Shown here: positions 49,368-57,775 of the stretch, one piece after another | Layout of the letters: every line of letters begins with the position of its first letter | Position numbering within the stretch: the first letter of the stretch is position 1 | Assembly (NCBI RefSeq): GCF_018785265.1 | Contig: NZ_WQPK01000008.1 | Location: 1-64,000, forward strand | Reading direction: 5' to 3' | Length of the DNA stretch: 64,000 bases | Source of the DNA: Collinsella aerofaciens | GTDB taxonomy: Bacteria; Actinomycetota; Coriobacteriia; Coriobacteriales; Coriobacteriaceae | The notes under the pieces: generated by a model | What the model was told of the DNA's origin: nothing | Database searches by the model: none | What the model saw: only the letters and a program-made list of their open reading frames with translations | Translations under genes and position numbers: made by a program

Positions 49368-51788
49368 ATGGCATGGGGCAACGAGGTCTGGCCTACGGGC
49401 CAGACCGCCTGGAACACATATATCGAGTGGAAGATAAAGGAGTACGGCGAGAACTCCTGCTACGTGCAGGTCAAGTACAGCTCCTACGTCAAGTGCGGCG
49501 ACATGCAGGGCACTATCCTCAACCGCTCGTGGGGCGGCCAGTACCGCATGTACGGCCCCGGCTGGTACGGCGATTCCGGCTGGCTCGACGTCGGCTGGGT
49601 CAACTACGGAGACCACGTCACGCGCGAGTGCTCGGCGTGGTACACGAGCTACTCCGGCACCTTCCGCAAGTCGACGTGCAGGGACACCTTCAGTCCCTCG
49701 GCCCCGGTCTGGACTCCCCAGACGCCGAGCAACGCCAAGGCCGTGCGCAAGTCCCAGACCCTGAACGTGATCACGTGGACGCGCAACACCACAGCGGCCC
49801 GACCGTACGACGGCATCTACGTCGACCGCCAGACCGACGGCGGCGAGTGGGAGAACATCGCCAAGCCGGGCGGCGACAAGACGGAGTACAGCGACGACAC
49901 GGTGCGCCCAAACCACACGTACCGCTACCGAATCGGCGCATACAACACGGCCGGAAACGCCGGTGGCCACTCCTACACCGAGACGCTGCGCAACCCGCCG
50001 GAGAAGCCCGCAGCGCCGAGCGGTGCCAAGGTCGAGCGACTGAACGACGAGAAGAACCTCGTCACGTGGGCCAACCACGCCACGGACGAGGCCCCCTACT
50101 CCGAGGTGCGCATCGAGCGCAGCACGGACGGGGGCGGCTCCGTCCAGATCGCCCACGTGAGCGGCTCGGCATCCTCCTACACAGACCCGACGTGCTCGGC
50201 CGACCACTACTACCGCTATCTGGTACGCGCGTACAACGAGAGCGGCTACTCCGAGCGCGTCATGACCGACCGCACGTTCAACACGCCGTCCGCTCCGCTC
50301 AAGCCGAGCGGCCAGCGCACGGGAGACACCTCCGTCGAGCTGACCATCCCGAACCTGTCGCGCACCGCGAGCGCCACCGAGATTCAGCGCTCGCGCGACC
50401 GCAAGAGCTGGTCCACCATCGCCACGGTGACCGGCAAGGCGCTGTCGTTCGGTGACAACCCCGGAGGCGGCACGTTCTACTACCGCGCGCGCAACCTGCG
50501 AGGCGGCCTCGTCTCCGCGTGGTCCGAGCCGTCCGAGGCCGTCGTCACAATCTGCGCCCCGGCGGCACCGACGCTCCTCACGCCGACGAGCGGCGAGGTG
50601 CTGCTCGTCTCGCAGGGCAGGGTCACGTTCACGTGGCACCACAACCCCATCGACGGCTCGGCGCAGAGCGCGGCCGAGGTCCAGTACTCCACGGACGGCA
50701 CCGCATGGAAGACGGTGACGGCCGCGACCGCCCAGAGCGCGAGCGTGCCGAACTTCCCCCTCAACTCCACCGTCTACTGGCGCGTGCGCACCAAGGGCGT
50801 GCACGCGGACTTCGGCCCCTGGTCCGGCAACAGCTCGTTCTACGTCCGGCAGCCCCCGCAGCTCGCCTTCGACGCGCCCGGCCAGACCGTGCGCAACGTG
50901 CCGGTCGGCGTGAGCGTGCAGTACGTCGACGCATCCGGCGCGCTCGCGGCCATGGCCGTGGCCATTACCGATATGGGCGGCAACGTGCTCTACGAGGAGG
51001 CGCTCGGGACCTCCACGGCCACGAGCGTCACCAAGGACGAGTGGATGCCGGAGGACGGTGGCGAGTACCGAATCGTGGCCACGGCGCGAAGCACGAGCGG
51101 CCTGCAGTCGACGGCCTCCATGCCATTCCGCGTGGAGTTCGAGCTGCCGCGCCGCGCCTCCCTCCGCATCGAGGCCGACATCGAGCGCGGATACGCCGAG
51201 CTGCAGTGCATCGTCGACAACAACGACGAGGGGCAGGACGTCGAGAGCCTTAGCATCTGGCGCGTCACGCGCGACGGCGAGAGGCTGATCGCCTCCGACC
51301 TGTCCGACGGCTCGTCGGTGGTCGACCGCTACGCGCCGCTGAACACGGAGTACAGCTACCGCGTGGCGGCATATGCGGCCTCCGGTGCATCGAGGGCGAC
51401 CGAGCACCCCGGCAGCATCAAGACGCCCTACTGCTTCGTCTACTACGGCGACGGCCTCATGGCCCGAGCGCAGTTCGACCCTACCGAGCAGCGCAACCTC
51501 GAGCGCGCCAACCGCACGCTCGTGCGCTACGCGGGCAGGTCCCATCCCGTCCTATACGACGCGGGCGGCATCAGCGACACCCGTCCGCTGACCGCGCACG
51601 TCATAGGCGAGGAGGAGGTTCGCGCCTTCGAGGACCTCATCCTCTACCCGCGCGCCATCTTCAAGAGCGTGGCCGGTGACGTGTTCCACGTCGCCGCCGA
51701 CGTGAGCGTGAACCGCGACCTGTGCATGCCGACGACGCACGCCGACATCAGCCTCTCGCTGACGAGGGTGGACGGTGAGGCCCTGTGA
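49368..51788 (+). CDS. Distal tail protein with fibronectin type III repeats
   Basis: The 806-residue protein starts right after the tape measure gene. After a 115-residue beta domain it has at least four fibronectin III-like domains (NVITWTRN...YRYRIGAYN, NLVTWANHAT...YRYLVRAYNESGY, VTFTWHHNP...VYWRVRTKG and one near residue 610). The C-terminal 130 residues (YDAGGISDTRPLTAHVIGEEEVRAFEDLILYP) look like a distal-tail-type domain. It probably forms the tail tip and binds glycans. Confidence 0.82.
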   Translation: MAWGNEVWPTGQTAWNTYIEWKIKEYGENSCYVQVKYSSYVKCGDMQGTILNRSWGGQYRMYGPGWYGDSGWLDVGWVNYGDHVTRECSAWYTSYSGTFRKSTCRDTFSPSAPVWTPQTPSNAKAVRKSQTLNVITWTRNTTAARPYDGIYVDRQTDGGEWENIAKPGGDKTEYSDDTVRPNHTYRYRIGAYNTAGNAGGHSYTETLRNPPEKPAAPSGAKVERLNDEKNLVTWANHATDEAPYSEVRIERSTDGGGSVQIAHVSGSASSYTDPTCSADHYYRYLVRAYNESGYSERVMTDRTFNTPSAPLKPSGQRTGDTSVELTIPNLSRTASATEIQRSRDRKSWSTIATVTGKALSFGDNPGGGTFYYRARNLRGGLVSAWSEPSEAVVTICAPAAPTLLTPTSGEVLLVSQGRVTFTWHHNPIDGSAQSAAEVQYSTDGTAWKTVTAATAQSASVPNFPLNSTVYWRVRTKGVHADFGPWSGNSSFYVRQPPQLAFDAPGQTVRNVPVGVSVQYVDASGALAAMAVAITDMGGNVLYEEALGTSTATSVTKDEWMPEDGGEYRIVATARSTSGLQSTASMPFRVEFELPRRASLRIEADIERGYAELQCIVDNNDEGQDVESLSIWRVTRDGERLIASDLSDGSSVVDRYAPLNTEYSYRVAAYAASGASRATEHPGSIKTPYCFVYYGDGLMARAQFDPTEQRNLERANRTLVRYAGRSHPVLYDAGGISDTRPLTAHVIGEEEVRAFEDLILYPRAIFKSVAGDVFHVAADVSVNRDLCMPTTHADISLSLTRVDGEAL

Positions 51789-52885
51789 TCTGGACAGGTT
51801 TTAGGCAGGAGTCGTACATCTACCGCCGGGTCACGTGGCCCGGCCTCGTCGAGGCCGAGGACTACGGCATGTTCACCGGCGGGCGGCTCACGCACTCCGC
51901 GCTATCGCAGCTCCGCTCCCAGGGCACGCTCGACTTCTCCGGCAGCGCCATACCCGACGAGCACGACCTAGTGCGCGTGTACTACCAGATGGAGGACGAG
52001 CGCGGCGAGGCGGGGACATTCGCCCTCGGGACGTACTTCTGCAGCATCGGCACGCCTAAATACAACGGGCCGCTGGTATCCGGCAGCGTCGACCTCGAAT
52101 CGACGCTGCGCCTCGCGGTGAAGGGCAAGTACGGCCGCTACTACACGGTGAAGGCGGGGACCAACGCGGTCGCGCACGCCGACGGCATCTTCAAGCGCCT
52201 CGGCCTCCGCACGAACGAGCCGCGCTGCGACTACGTCCTGCCGAGGGACGTGGTGTACGGGCCGGACGACAGCTGGCTGACCATAGCCAACGACCTCCTC
52301 GCCATGGCCGGGTTCGCATCGGCCTACCCCGACGCATACGGCGTTATCCAGATGGTCCCGTACGTCGAGCCGCAGGCGCGCAAGCCGGTGCGCACGTTCA
52401 ACGACGGCGAAGACTCCATCATGCTCCCCGAGGTATCCAGATCGGACAACGCGGACGACATCCCCAACGCCGTGTACCTGACCTACGAGACGGAGGAGGA
52501 GAGCCTCTGGGCCGTGTGCCGGAACACCGACCCAAACTCCCGCGCGTCCATCCCGTACAGGGGCTACGAGGTCCCGCTCGTCGACCAGGTGACGGAGCTC
52601 ACGGGCGCAACCAAGGACGAGCGCCTCAAGGCCCTCAAGGCCAAGGCCAAGACGAAGCTCGTGGACAACTCATCGTCCATCGAGTACGTCGAGTGGGGCC
52701 ACCCGTGGGTGCCCCTGCTGCCCAACGACGCGGTCGGCATCGACTATCTCACCGCCGGGCTAAATTGGCGCGGTGCGATAACGGAGCAGGAGATAGAGGT
52801 CGGAGGCCACTGCGCGGTGACGGGCAAGGCCCGCCGCTTCATCCGCTCCGGCTTCGTCACCGAGACGGAGGGAGGGTCATGGTAA
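51785..52885 (+). CDS. Tail-associated hub (baseplate) protein
   Basis: The 366-residue protein has the profile of a gp27-type hub: LRLAVKGKYGRYYTVKAGTNAVAHADGIFKRLG, then VYGPDDSWLTIANDLLAMAGFASAYPDAYGVIQM, and a C-terminal VEWGHPWVPLLPNDAVGIDYLTAGL. It overlaps the previous gene by four bases. No lytic domain is attached. Confidence 0.8.
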   Translation: MIWTGFRQESYIYRRVTWPGLVEAEDYGMFTGGRLTHSALSQLRSQGTLDFSGSAIPDEHDLVRVYYQMEDERGEAGTFALGTYFCSIGTPKYNGPLVSGSVDLESTLRLAVKGKYGRYYTVKAGTNAVAHADGIFKRLGLRTNEPRCDYVLPRDVVYGPDDSWLTIANDLLAMAGFASAYPDAYGVIQMVPYVEPQARKPVRTFNDGEDSIMLPEVSRSDNADDIPNAVYLTYETEEESLWAVCRNTDPNSRASIPYRGYEVPLVDQVTELTGATKDERLKALKAKAKTKLVDNSSSIEYVEWGHPWVPLLPNDAVGIDYLTAGLNWRGAITEQEIEVGGHCAVTGKARRFIRSGFVTETEGGSW

Positions 52886-53106
52886 GCGGCCACGAGCTGT
52901 ACGAGCTGCTGTTCGGCGGGACGGGCGCAAAGGAGTCCCATACGTGGGGCACCGTCGCCGCAGTCAACCAAGACGGGACCGCCGACGTGCGGCTCAACCC
53001 ATCCATATCGACCACCTGCACGTGCCTGGCCGAGGTGAAGGCCGGGGACCGCGTGCTGGTGCTCGTGTTCAAGCAAGGAGCAGTAGTGCTCGGGAAGGCG
53101 GTCTAG
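52879..53106 (+). CDS. Small OB-like baseplate protein
   Basis: The 75-residue protein (WGTVAAVNQDGTADVRLNPSIS...LAEVKAGDRVLVLVFKQGAVVLGKAV) fits a small OB-fold spike or baseplate element, like the OB part of gpV-type proteins. It overlaps the hub gene by seven bases. Confidence 0.65.
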   Translation: MVSGHELYELLFGGTGAKESHTWGTVAAVNQDGTADVRLNPSISTTCTCLAEVKAGDRVLVLVFKQGAVVLGKAV

Positions 53107-53877
53107 ATGCTCATAGACCTCACGCTCGACATCGAGAAGGGCACCAACCGCTTCTCGACGCTCGACAACCCCATCACGCTTCGGCAGCAGGACGCCGAGG
53201 CGTACGTGTTCAACGTCAACCTGCGGCAGGGAGGCGCGGTGCTCGACCTAACCGGCATGACCGTGCGCTTCTACGCGCTGCGGCCGGACGGCGGGAAGGT
53301 CATCGACGGCGAGAACGTCGCGGTGCTCTCCGCGCCAGACGGAATCGTGCAGTACACCGTCCCCGCCAAGCTCACGCAGGCGGCCGGTGACATCCCGACC
53401 TCGTACATCCGCATCAGCTCGGGCGACTGGTCGGCATCCACGGGCAACATCGCCATCAGGGTCGTGCCCTCGGTGGCCATCGAGGCCACGGGCGGCGACT
53501 ACATCCCCGAGATCGACCACCTCATCAACGCGCTCGAGGCGCAGCGCGTCACCTACGGCAACGCCGAGGATGTGCGCGCGTCCGAGTGGCAGGCAATCAT
53601 GGACGAAGTCATTAACGCGCGCGGACGGGCTGACAGCGCGGCAGACCGCTGCGAGGCCGCGCTCGCGTCGCTCAAGGTCGACTACGACGACCTGACGGAC
53701 GACGCGAAGGAGAAGATCGCCGCCATGGCGAGCGCCGGAGTGGTCTTCGCCACGCACGCGGAAATCGACGAGGCGTTCGAGTCCATCATCGCCCCGGCAA
53801 TCGGCACCGACACGGTCCTCGAAGGCCTCACCCAGGAGGACTACGACTACGCCTTCGGTAAGGTATTCGGCCAGTAA
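53107..53877 (+). CDS. BppU-like upper baseplate protein
   Basis: The N-terminal 120 residues (FSTLDNPITLRQQDAEAYVFNVNLRQGGAVLDLTGMTVRFYALRPDGG) match the BppU N-terminal domain that anchors receptor-binding proteins to Firmicutes phage baseplates. A helical stalk follows (RGRADSAADRCEAALASLKVDYDDLTDDAKEKIAAM). It should present the DGR-diversified protein encoded next. Confidence 0.82.
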   Translation: MLIDLTLDIEKGTNRFSTLDNPITLRQQDAEAYVFNVNLRQGGAVLDLTGMTVRFYALRPDGGKVIDGENVAVLSAPDGIVQYTVPAKLTQAAGDIPTSYIRISSGDWSASTGNIAIRVVPSVAIEATGGDYIPEIDHLINALEAQRVTYGNAEDVRASEWQAIMDEVINARGRADSAADRCEAALASLKVDYDDLTDDAKEKIAAMASAGVVFATHAEIDEAFESIIAPAIGTDTVLEGLTQEDYDYAFGKVFGQ

Positions 53878-53887
53878 AGGAGAAAGA

Positions 53888-55483
53888 ATGGCAGTACAGG
53901 TAAACAAGGTCATGACGTTCGGCGACACCGTCGACCTCATCACCAAGGTGCACAAGGCCTCGGCGAACCCCGTGGCCGTCGCGCCCCATTACGACGGCAC
54001 CAAGGGCGAGTACGACAACCTCGGCGAGTGGTTCAGCCTGCGCCGTGACGGCAAGGTGTACGGCGTCGACATCCCCGAGTACACCTACTCGAACGACCCC
54101 AAGGGCATCAAGACGCGCGACAACGTCGGCCTCGTGTGCCAGCCCGCCACCAACACCACGGCGGGCCGCGACGACTACTCCAAGCTCAACGCCTTCGAGT
54201 ACTTCACCGTCAACGGCACGGTCGACGACAACGGCAAGTTCCACTGCACGGCGATGAAGGGCGACGGCCGCTTCAGGGCCGACGGCTCCAACGGCGACGT
54301 CTGGGTCATGGTCTGCCCCGGCTACTACAGCATCACGCGCAGCAACGGGTACAAGCGCCTGCTCTACTCCGACACCAAGTACGAGGGCATGAGGCCGCTG
54401 CCCGGCCAGAAGTACGCCGACGGCACCGAGCGCCCGCTCCTCGTGTTCTCGCCCTACCTCGCGTGGTGCGATTCCAACAACGTGCCCCACAGCTACTCCG
54501 GCAAGGTCCACACGTTCCAGTTCGGCTCGCACGACACCGGAATCAGCTACAGCAAGAAGAAGGGCGCGGGCTACACGGGCCGCACCGTAGCGGACAACTT
54601 CTACCTCCAGCTCATGCTCATGCTCAAGTACGCCACGCAGGACCTCCAGAGCCTCGGCGGCTGCACCGACTACGCGAACCAGTACAAGGTCCTCGAGGCC
54701 GAGACGGGCGTGAACCGCGTGCTCCTGCCGAAGGCGGCAGCCGACTACTTCCTCGTCGGCTCCACGCTGGTCTGCGGACCGAACAGCGACCGAGGCGCGA
54801 CCGCAGGCCAGTCAACGTTCGCCTACCGCACCGTCACCAAGATCGAGGCGATGAGCGACCGATGCGCGGTCTACGTTGACGGCGCACCGTTCACCACGGC
54901 CGTCGACGACTACGTGAGCGCCATGCCGTGGAAGACAGGCACGTGCGACAACCTGCTCGGCACGGACGGCTATCCCATCGCTGGCAAGCCCAAGCAGCGC
55001 CAGCCGTACCGCATCCAGGGCATCGAGGTGCTCTGCGGAGCGTACGAGCCGCTGTGCGACGTGATCGTGAATCAGGTCAAGACGTCGGCCGACGAGGGCC
55101 ACTGCGAGCTGTACAAGTGCTTCGATTCGCGCAAGTACTCCTCGTCCCTCGACGCCAACCACGTCAAGCTCGACCTCGAGCTGCCCGTGCGCGACAGCAA
55201 GACCAACGGCCAGTGGATGTACAACGAGGACTGGCAGGAGTCCGCGAAGTGCCCCGGCCTCCTCGTGCCGACAGGTTCCAAGGGAACATCGACGACGGGC
55301 ACCTGCGACGCGATATATTCCGACCCGATCTCATCCCCCGGCCTGCGAGAGCTGCTGTGCTTCGGCGGTCTCTGGGGTGGGTCTATGTTCGGTGCCTTCT
55401 GCGGCTATTCGAGCTACGGGCTCGGCTACTACGGGTGGAGCTTTGGCGGTCGGCTATCTGGCCTGGGGGTCACCATGGCCTAG
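53888..55483 (+). CDS. DGR target: tail-tip receptor-binding protein with variable C-terminus
   Basis: The 531-residue protein is the only one with a variable repeat. Residues 489-525 are read from VR, with the pattern CFGGLWGGSMFGAFCGYSS and then GLGYYGWSFGGRLSG; TR-matched codons give Asn, Arg, Tyr and Lys at the varied positions. The C-terminus with conserved aromatic/Gly frame fits the C-type-lectin fold of DGR targets, in which variable residues form the ligand site. It follows the BppU-like gene, so diversification should change host receptor recognition. The N-terminal 480 residues have no family I can name. Confidence 0.88.
   Translation: MAVQVNKVMTFGDTVDLITKVHKASANPVAVAPHYDGTKGEYDNLGEWFSLRRDGKVYGVDIPEYTYSNDPKGIKTRDNVGLVCQPATNTTAGRDDYSKLNAFEYFTVNGTVDDNGKFHCTAMKGDGRFRADGSNGDVWVMVCPGYYSITRSNGYKRLLYSDTKYEGMRPLPGQKYADGTERPLLVFSPYLAWCDSNNVPHSYSGKVHTFQFGSHDTGISYSKKKGAGYTGRTVADNFYLQLMLMLKYATQDLQSLGGCTDYANQYKVLEAETGVNRVLLPKAAADYFLVGSTLVCGPNSDRGATAGQSTFAYRTVTKIEAMSDRCAVYVDGAPFTTAVDDYVSAMPWKTGTCDNLLGTDGYPIAGKPKQRQPYRIQGIEVLCGAYEPLCDVIVNQVKTSADEGHCELYKCFDSRKYSSSLDANHVKLDLELPVRDSKTNGQWMYNEDWQESAKCPGLLVPTGSKGTSTTGTCDAIYSDPISSPGLRELLCFGGLWGGSMFGAFCGYSSYGLGYYGWSFGGRLSGLGVTMA
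55352..55461 (+). repeat. DGR variable repeat (VR)
   Basis: These 110 bases align without gaps to the template at 55587-55696. There are 18 mismatches and all are at template A (nine A to G, eight A to T, one A to C); none of the 84 non-A positions differs. Eight template A positions are unchanged. Up to 15 codons are affected. Confidence 0.97.
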
Positions 55484-55491
55484 CCATGGTG
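55471..55491 (+). other. Hairpin just downstream of VR
   Basis: CACCATGGC-CTA-GCCATGGTG is a perfect nine-base stem with a three-base loop, nine bases past VR; the target gene's stop TAG spans the loop. In the Bordetella phage DGR a hairpin/cruciform at this place is required for efficient retrohoming. Confidence 0.8.
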
Positions 55492-55586
55492 CGGGGGTGA
55501 AGCGCAAGCGAGGGGGCAGCGCCCCCTCATCACCCCTCCCAGGCCCCTTGGGGGTTCTCGGCGGTAGCCGCTTGGTTCTCGGCCTT
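55484..55586. other. VR-TR spacer without an avd gene
   Basis: The bases between the target stop and TR hold the rest of the VR hairpin, a GC-rich stretch with runs of CCCC and GGGG, and no open frame able to encode an Avd-type accessory protein. Confidence 0.6.
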
Positions 55587-55696
55587 CTGCAGTGCTTCGG
55601 CAATCTCAGGAATGGGTCTATGTACGGTGCCTTCTACGGCAATTCGAACAACAGGCTCGGCAACTACAGGTGGAACTATGGCGGTCGGAAATCTGG
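55587..55696 (+). repeat. DGR template repeat (TR)
   Basis: The 110-base invariant template has 26 adenines, mostly in AAC/AAT, TAC/TAT, AGG and AAA codons placed where mutation gives the widest change. It is non-coding in practice, though one frame echoes VR. It lies 125 bases after VR and 128 bases before the reverse transcriptase. Confidence 0.97.
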
Positions 55697-55824
55697 TCAA
55701 ACGCGGAACACGCTCGTCGAGTCCACCCGCTTCGAGCGGGCTTGCCCCGTCAACCGACGAAAATATCAACCCCACGGCGTTTGGTAGCCAGGCGGCGAAG
55801 AACGCCAAAACCAGATAGGAAACA
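55697..55824 (+). ncRNA. TR-RT spacer, likely part of the DGR template RNA
   Basis: The 128-base spacer has a perfect hairpin CCCGCT-TCG-AGCGGG (55726-55740) and no gene. In BPP-1 the spacer of similar length between TR and RT is needed for cDNA priming and RT binding. Function here is inferred from position and size. Confidence 0.6.
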
Positions 55825-57066
55825 ATGAGGCGTTACTGCAAGCGCGTGGACATCGAGGACGAGGGTTTCTGCCTCGTCGCGGTCCGCGACTTCCTGCGAG
55901 GCAAGAGCGGGCGCAGGGAGGTGCAGGCGCTTCTGGACGAATACGGAGGCGAGGAGGAGCTGGCGCGCTCCCTCGCCGCCGAGATACGCGAGCGGCGCGT
56001 CACAGTCGCCCCCATCCAGTACTTCAACAGAATCGAGCCGATCAACGGCAAGCACCGCATCATCGGGCGCGAGACGCCGAAGCACCAGTGCTTCGACTAC
56101 ATCGCGGTAAACGGTCTGGCCGAGATGCTCATGGCCAAGATAGGCGACTACCAGACGGCCTCCATACCGGGGCGCGGGCAGATATTCGCCAAGCACGCCA
56201 TCGAGAAGTGGATACGCGAGCCGGGGGCCAGGTACTTCATAAAGCTGGACATCCGCAAGTTCTACCCGAGCATCGACCAAGACGTGCTCCGCGCCATGCT
56301 CGCGCGCGACGTGAAGAACGAGGCCCTGCTCTACCTCGTCGGCGTCCTCCTCGACCAGTTCCCGCACGGCCTGAATATCGGCTCTTTCTTAAGCCAATAT
56401 CTGGCCAACTACTACGCCTCGCGCGCGTACCACTACGCGCAGGAGCGCCTGCGCAAGACGCGCGTGAACAGGCGCACGGGCGTGGTGACGGACAAGCGCC
56501 TCGTGGACCACGTGCTGTTCTACATGGACGACATCCTTCTCATGGGCCACGACAAGCGCGACCTCAAGATGGCCGCGCGCCGCCTGTCCAAGTTCGTGAG
56601 CGACGAGCTGCACGTCGAGCTAAAGCCGTGGAAGGTGTGCGCCGTGGATAAGGAGCCGCTGGATATGGTCGGCTTCGTCTTCTACACCTACAAGACAACC
56701 ATCCGGCCGGGCATCTTCCTGCGCGCCAGACGGGCCTTCATGCTCGCCGGGCGGTCGGAGGTCATACCGCTGCCGCTGGCCCGGCGCTGCATCAGCTACT
56801 ACGGATACCTGAAACACAGCTGCAGCAAGGGAGTTATCGAGAAATATCACGCCGAGGATACATTCGCACGGTGCAAGGACGTCGTGAGCCTTGCCGAGAC
56901 CGAGAGGAGACTCGATGAGAGTTTATTCGACGGCGGAGCTTCAGGCCGTGGACTACCACGAGCGCCCGGACGGCTTCGCGGACATCAGGCTGCGCCGCAA
57001 CATCCAGAAGGTGACGCGCGAGCAGATCGACCCTGCCGGAGAAGCCACCGTGGAGTGGCAGGCTGA
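55825..57066 (+). CDS. DGR reverse transcriptase
   Basis: The 413-residue frame contains the RT motifs in order: SIPGRGQ (113-119), LDIRKFYPSID with the first catalytic Asp (141-151), NIGSFLSQ (184-191; the SQ version typical of DGR enzymes), and FYMDD (232-236) with the catalytic pair, then MVGF (281-284). It copies TR RNA with errors at adenines and the cDNA replaces VR. The start ATG has an AGGAAA site. The last 50 codons overlap the next gene by 152 bases and have a low-complexity Arg/Pro/Gly look, so the functional enzyme may end near residue 365. Confidence 0.93.
   Translation: MRRYCKRVDIEDEGFCLVAVRDFLRGKSGRREVQALLDEYGGEEELARSLAAEIRERRVTVAPIQYFNRIEPINGKHRIIGRETPKHQCFDYIAVNGLAEMLMAKIGDYQTASIPGRGQIFAKHAIEKWIREPGARYFIKLDIRKFYPSIDQDVLRAMLARDVKNEALLYLVGVLLDQFPHGLNIGSFLSQYLANYYASRAYHYAQERLRKTRVNRRTGVVTDKRLVDHVLFYMDDILLMGHDKRDLKMAARRLSKFVSDELHVELKPWKVCAVDKEPLDMVGFVFYTYKTTIRPGIFLRARRAFMLAGRSEVIPLPLARRCISYYGYLKHSCSKGVIEKYHAEDTFARCKDVVSLAETERRLDESLFDGGASGRGLPRAPGRLRGHQAAPQHPEGDARADRPCRRSHRGVAG
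56845..56861 (+). promoter_or_regulatory. Phage late motif, copy 4
   Basis: TATCACGC-N5-ATAC (one base different from the other copies) lies in the RT gene, 54 bases before the next start codon. Flanking bases on both sides match copy 3. Confidence 0.5.
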
Positions 57067-57322
57067 CGAGCAGTACGTCCTCGCCGCCATCTCGAAGGAC
57101 GAGGCCACCGAGGCGTTCGACCAGCTCTGGGAGCAGGCCGTGCGCGACGGCATGACCCTCGACGAGCGAGTCGACGAGACCGAGCAGAGCGCCAGCGACA
57201 GCGGCGACGCCATCGCGGAGCTCGGCGACATGGTCGCGGAGCAGCAGTCGGCAATCGAGGACCAGGAGGCCGCCCTGGCCGAACTCGGAGACCTCGTGGC
57301 GACCATCAAGGGAGGTGAGTAG
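56915..57322 (+). CDS. Acidic phage protein downstream of RT
   Basis: The 135-residue protein has a beta-rich start (MRVYSTAELQAVDYHERPDGFADIRLRRNIQKV) and an acidic coiled coil end (DMVAEQQSAIEDQEAALAELGDLV). Its position after the tail-tip gene suggests a minor tail protein. It is not a basic Avd-like protein. Confidence 0.7.
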   Translation: MRVYSTAELQAVDYHERPDGFADIRLRRNIQKVTREQIDPAGEATVEWQADEQYVLAAISKDEATEAFDQLWEQAVRDGMTLDERVDETEQSASDSGDAIAELGDMVAEQQSAIEDQEAALAELGDLVATIKGGE

Positions 57323-57324
57323 CA

Positions 57325-57432
57325 ATGGCGAAGATCTACTACCGCCAAGTCAAGGCCGGAAAGCGCACCATCGACGAGGTGCCCGAGCTTTGGCGCGAGA
57401 AGGTGCAGAAGATGTTGGACGAGGAGGCCTGA
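57325..57432 (+). CDS. XkdX/CD1375-like small protein
   Basis: The 35-residue protein (MAKIYYRQVKAGKRTIDEVPELWREKVQKML) fits the CD1375/XkdX-type tiny tail-associated proteins that follow tail fibre genes. The start is behind GGAGGTGA and the stop overlaps the next ATG. Confidence 0.7.
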   Translation: MAKIYYRQVKAGKRTIDEVPELWREKVQKMLDEEA

Positions 57433-57767
57433 TGCTCTCCACCGTTATCAGCGGACTGACGCTCGCGGTGGTGACGGGCCTCGCCGGGTATCTCGGCAGG
57501 CAGCTGCATGACATCCGCAAGGAGTACTCGGCCGTCATATCCGCGCAGCGCTCGCAACTAAAGGCCTCCATCGTGCGCAGCTACGAGGAGGCGGTGGCCC
57601 GGGGCTACATCACGGCCATGGAGCTGGACACGCTCAACAAGCGCGCCGACAACTACGCGCTCCTCCACGGGGACACGTACATCGAGACGATCAGGGCGCA
57701 CGCCAACACCTTGGACATACACGGCAGCATCCCCGAGTACACGCACCCAGAGAACCACAATGGTTAG
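57432..57767 (+). CDS. Membrane protein upstream of holin
   Basis: The 111-residue protein has one N-terminal membrane helix (TVISGLTLAVVTGLAGYLG) followed by a charged helix (RSQ...VRSYEEAVARGYITAMELDTLNKRADNYALLHGD). Such proteins just before the holin are often second holins or holin regulators. Confidence 0.7.
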   Translation: MLSTVISGLTLAVVTGLAGYLGRQLHDIRKEYSAVISAQRSQLKASIVRSYEEAVARGYITAMELDTLNKRADNYALLHGDTYIETIRAHANTLDIHGSIPEYTHPENHNG

Positions 57768-57775
57768 GAGCAACT

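Noticed and set aside
55377-55787. Open frame through TR that resembles the VR-coded peptide
   Set aside because: It is the template echo of the target gene; no own start signal, and TR is a template in DGRs.
55825-57066. Retron or group II intron as source of the RT
   Set aside because: No msr/msd-type inverted structure or intron ends; the A-specific VR/TR pair explains it fully.
56915-57322. Avd accessory protein of the DGR
   Set aside because: Protein is acidic with a beta-rich start; Avd is a basic four-helix bundle.
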